Translations under genes and position numbers: made by a program | Shown: piece by piece, positions 63,432 to 64,000 of the stretch | How the letters are laid out: the number at the start of each line of letters is the position of its first letter | Position numbering within the stretch: the first letter of the stretch is position 1 | DNA from: DASRDR01 sp035550795 | GTDB lineage: Bacteria > Methylomirabilota > Methylomirabilia > Rokubacteriales > DASRDR01 | Length of the DNA: 64,000 nt | Reading direction: 5' to 3' | NCBI GenBank assembly: GCA_035550795.1 | Contig: DASZOL010000059.1 | Span: forward strand, 1 to 64,000 | The notes under the pieces: model-generated | Database searches by the model: none | Seen by the model: only the letters and a program-made list of their open reading frames with translations | What the model was told of the DNA's origin: nothing

Positions 63432-64000
63432 GCCCGGACGCGCGCACCCTCGCCCTGCCACGCGCCGCGGCCGGCCCCGCCGGGCGCGTGGCGCCGGCCC
63501 TCGGCGTCTTCCTGATCTGGGCGTTCCTCGCGATCTTCCTCCTGTACCCGCTCGCCCGGATCTTCTACGACGCGGTGACGGACGATGCGGGCGCGGCCAC
63601 GCTCGGCCACTTCCGCGCGTTCTTCACCGACGGCTACTACCTGCGATCGTTGTGGAACTCGCTGCTGCTGGGCGTCGGTGTCGTCCTCGCGTCGTCCGTG
63701 CTCGGGATCGGCATCGCGTTCCTCCTCGTGCGCTACGAGTTCTGGGGACGGGGCTTCTTCTCCTACCTGACGCTGATCCCGATCATCTCACCGCCGCTCG
63801 TCGGCGTTCTCGGCTTCGTCTTCATCCTGGGCCGGGCCGGGACCGTGAACGTGCTCCTGATGGACTACCTCGGCCTCGTCCAGCCGATCAACTTCATGTA
63901 CGGGCTCCACGGGATCCTGCTCGTCGAGACCCTGCATCTGTTCCCGATGATCACGCTCAACGTGGTGGACGCGCTCGGGAAGGTCGACCCCGCGCTCGAG
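63428..64000 (+). CDS. Fbp-type ABC transporter permease (partial, cut by window end)
   Basis: The first 191 codons of an iron(III)/phosphonate-type permease are present. The start is GTG 63428 overlapping the ATPase stop. Hydrophobic segments begin with ALGVFLIWAFLAIFLLYPLARIFYDAV, followed by a loop with SLLLGVGVVLASSVLGIGIAFLLVRYEF and LTLIPIISPPLVGVLGF. Members are usually 500-700 aa with two permease halves; the rest lies beyond the window. Confidence 0.9.
   Translation, partial: MSPDARTLALPRAAAGPAGRVAPALGVFLIWAFLAIFLLYPLARIFYDAVTDDAGAATLGHFRAFFTDGYYLRSLWNSLLLGVGVVLASSVLGIGIAFLLVRYEFWGRGFFSYLTLIPIISPPLVGVLGFVFILGRAGTVNVLLMDYLGLVQPINFMYGLHGILLVETLHLFPMITLNVVDALGKVDPALE

Overview
This is a gene-dense, very GC-rich (by eye about 70 percent) bacterial chromosome segment that starts inside a 23S rRNA gene and stops inside an ABC permease gene. 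It encodes an LpxL-type lipid A acyltransferase, a FtsEX-EnvC module, lipoproteins and a MltD-like transglycosylase, so the host is a diderm (Gram-negative-type) bacterium. GTG starts, ATGA/GTGA stop-start overlaps, GatCAB, a selenocysteine machinery and many ABC solute-binding proteins fit an uncultivated soil or subsurface lineage. Candidatus Rokubacteria/Methylomirabilota is my best guess, but this is an impression and not a search result. I see no insertion sequences, prophage, CRISPR array or compositional island.

Layout. 1-490: 3' end of 23S, 5S and a strong terminator. 467-3117 (minus): GT-C glycosyltransferase, M50 site-2 protease and a broken YacG-like zinc-ribbon gene. 3200-8953: phosphate block (divergent membrane pyrophosphatase, DedA, DUF47, PiT) and LpxL-like acyltransferase. 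8950-12921: exported protein, LysM transglycosylase, Tat-exported solute-binding protein. 12944-17876: MoaD/ThiS-like protein, tRNA-Sec, DUF3105 protein, lipoprotein, selA, selB. 17905-21424: tatA and two GT-C enzymes. 21492-30480: ileS-lspA-rluD-yvcK-glmU, then glmS behind a consensus-perfect sigma-54 promoter. 30595-36189: pcrA, gatCAB. 36259-44030: ftsE-ftsX-envC-ctpA, tsaD, NtrB/NtrC-like two-component pair. 44112-45656 (minus): fluoride-riboswitch-controlled crcB with two DUF190 genes. 45773-51224: nuoLMN and ridA. 51281-64000: glycerol/glycerol-3-phosphate block (HAD phosphatase, glpD, ugpBAE, lipoprotein, glycerophosphodiesterase, glpK), then a Fbp/Afu-type ABC transporter with a diheme cytochrome c gene inside it.

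How the genes work together. YvcK-family proteins are linked to UDP-GlcNAc, and yvcK here adjoins glmU and glmS, which make UDP-GlcNAc. The sigma-54 promoter of glmS and the NtrC-like activator about 14 kb away may form one nitrogen/amino-sugar circuit (inference). The glycerol block covers glycerophosphodiester cleavage, G3P uptake, glycerol phosphorylation and G3P oxidation. Several promoters can be read directly: five have a perfect TTGACA box with a TA-purine-purine -10, so they may show the housekeeping consensus of this lineage. The most unusual items are the sigma-54 glmS control region, an unexplained RNA hairpin between the fluoride riboswitch and crcB, and an FtsE that has lost the Q-loop, signature and H-loop residues.
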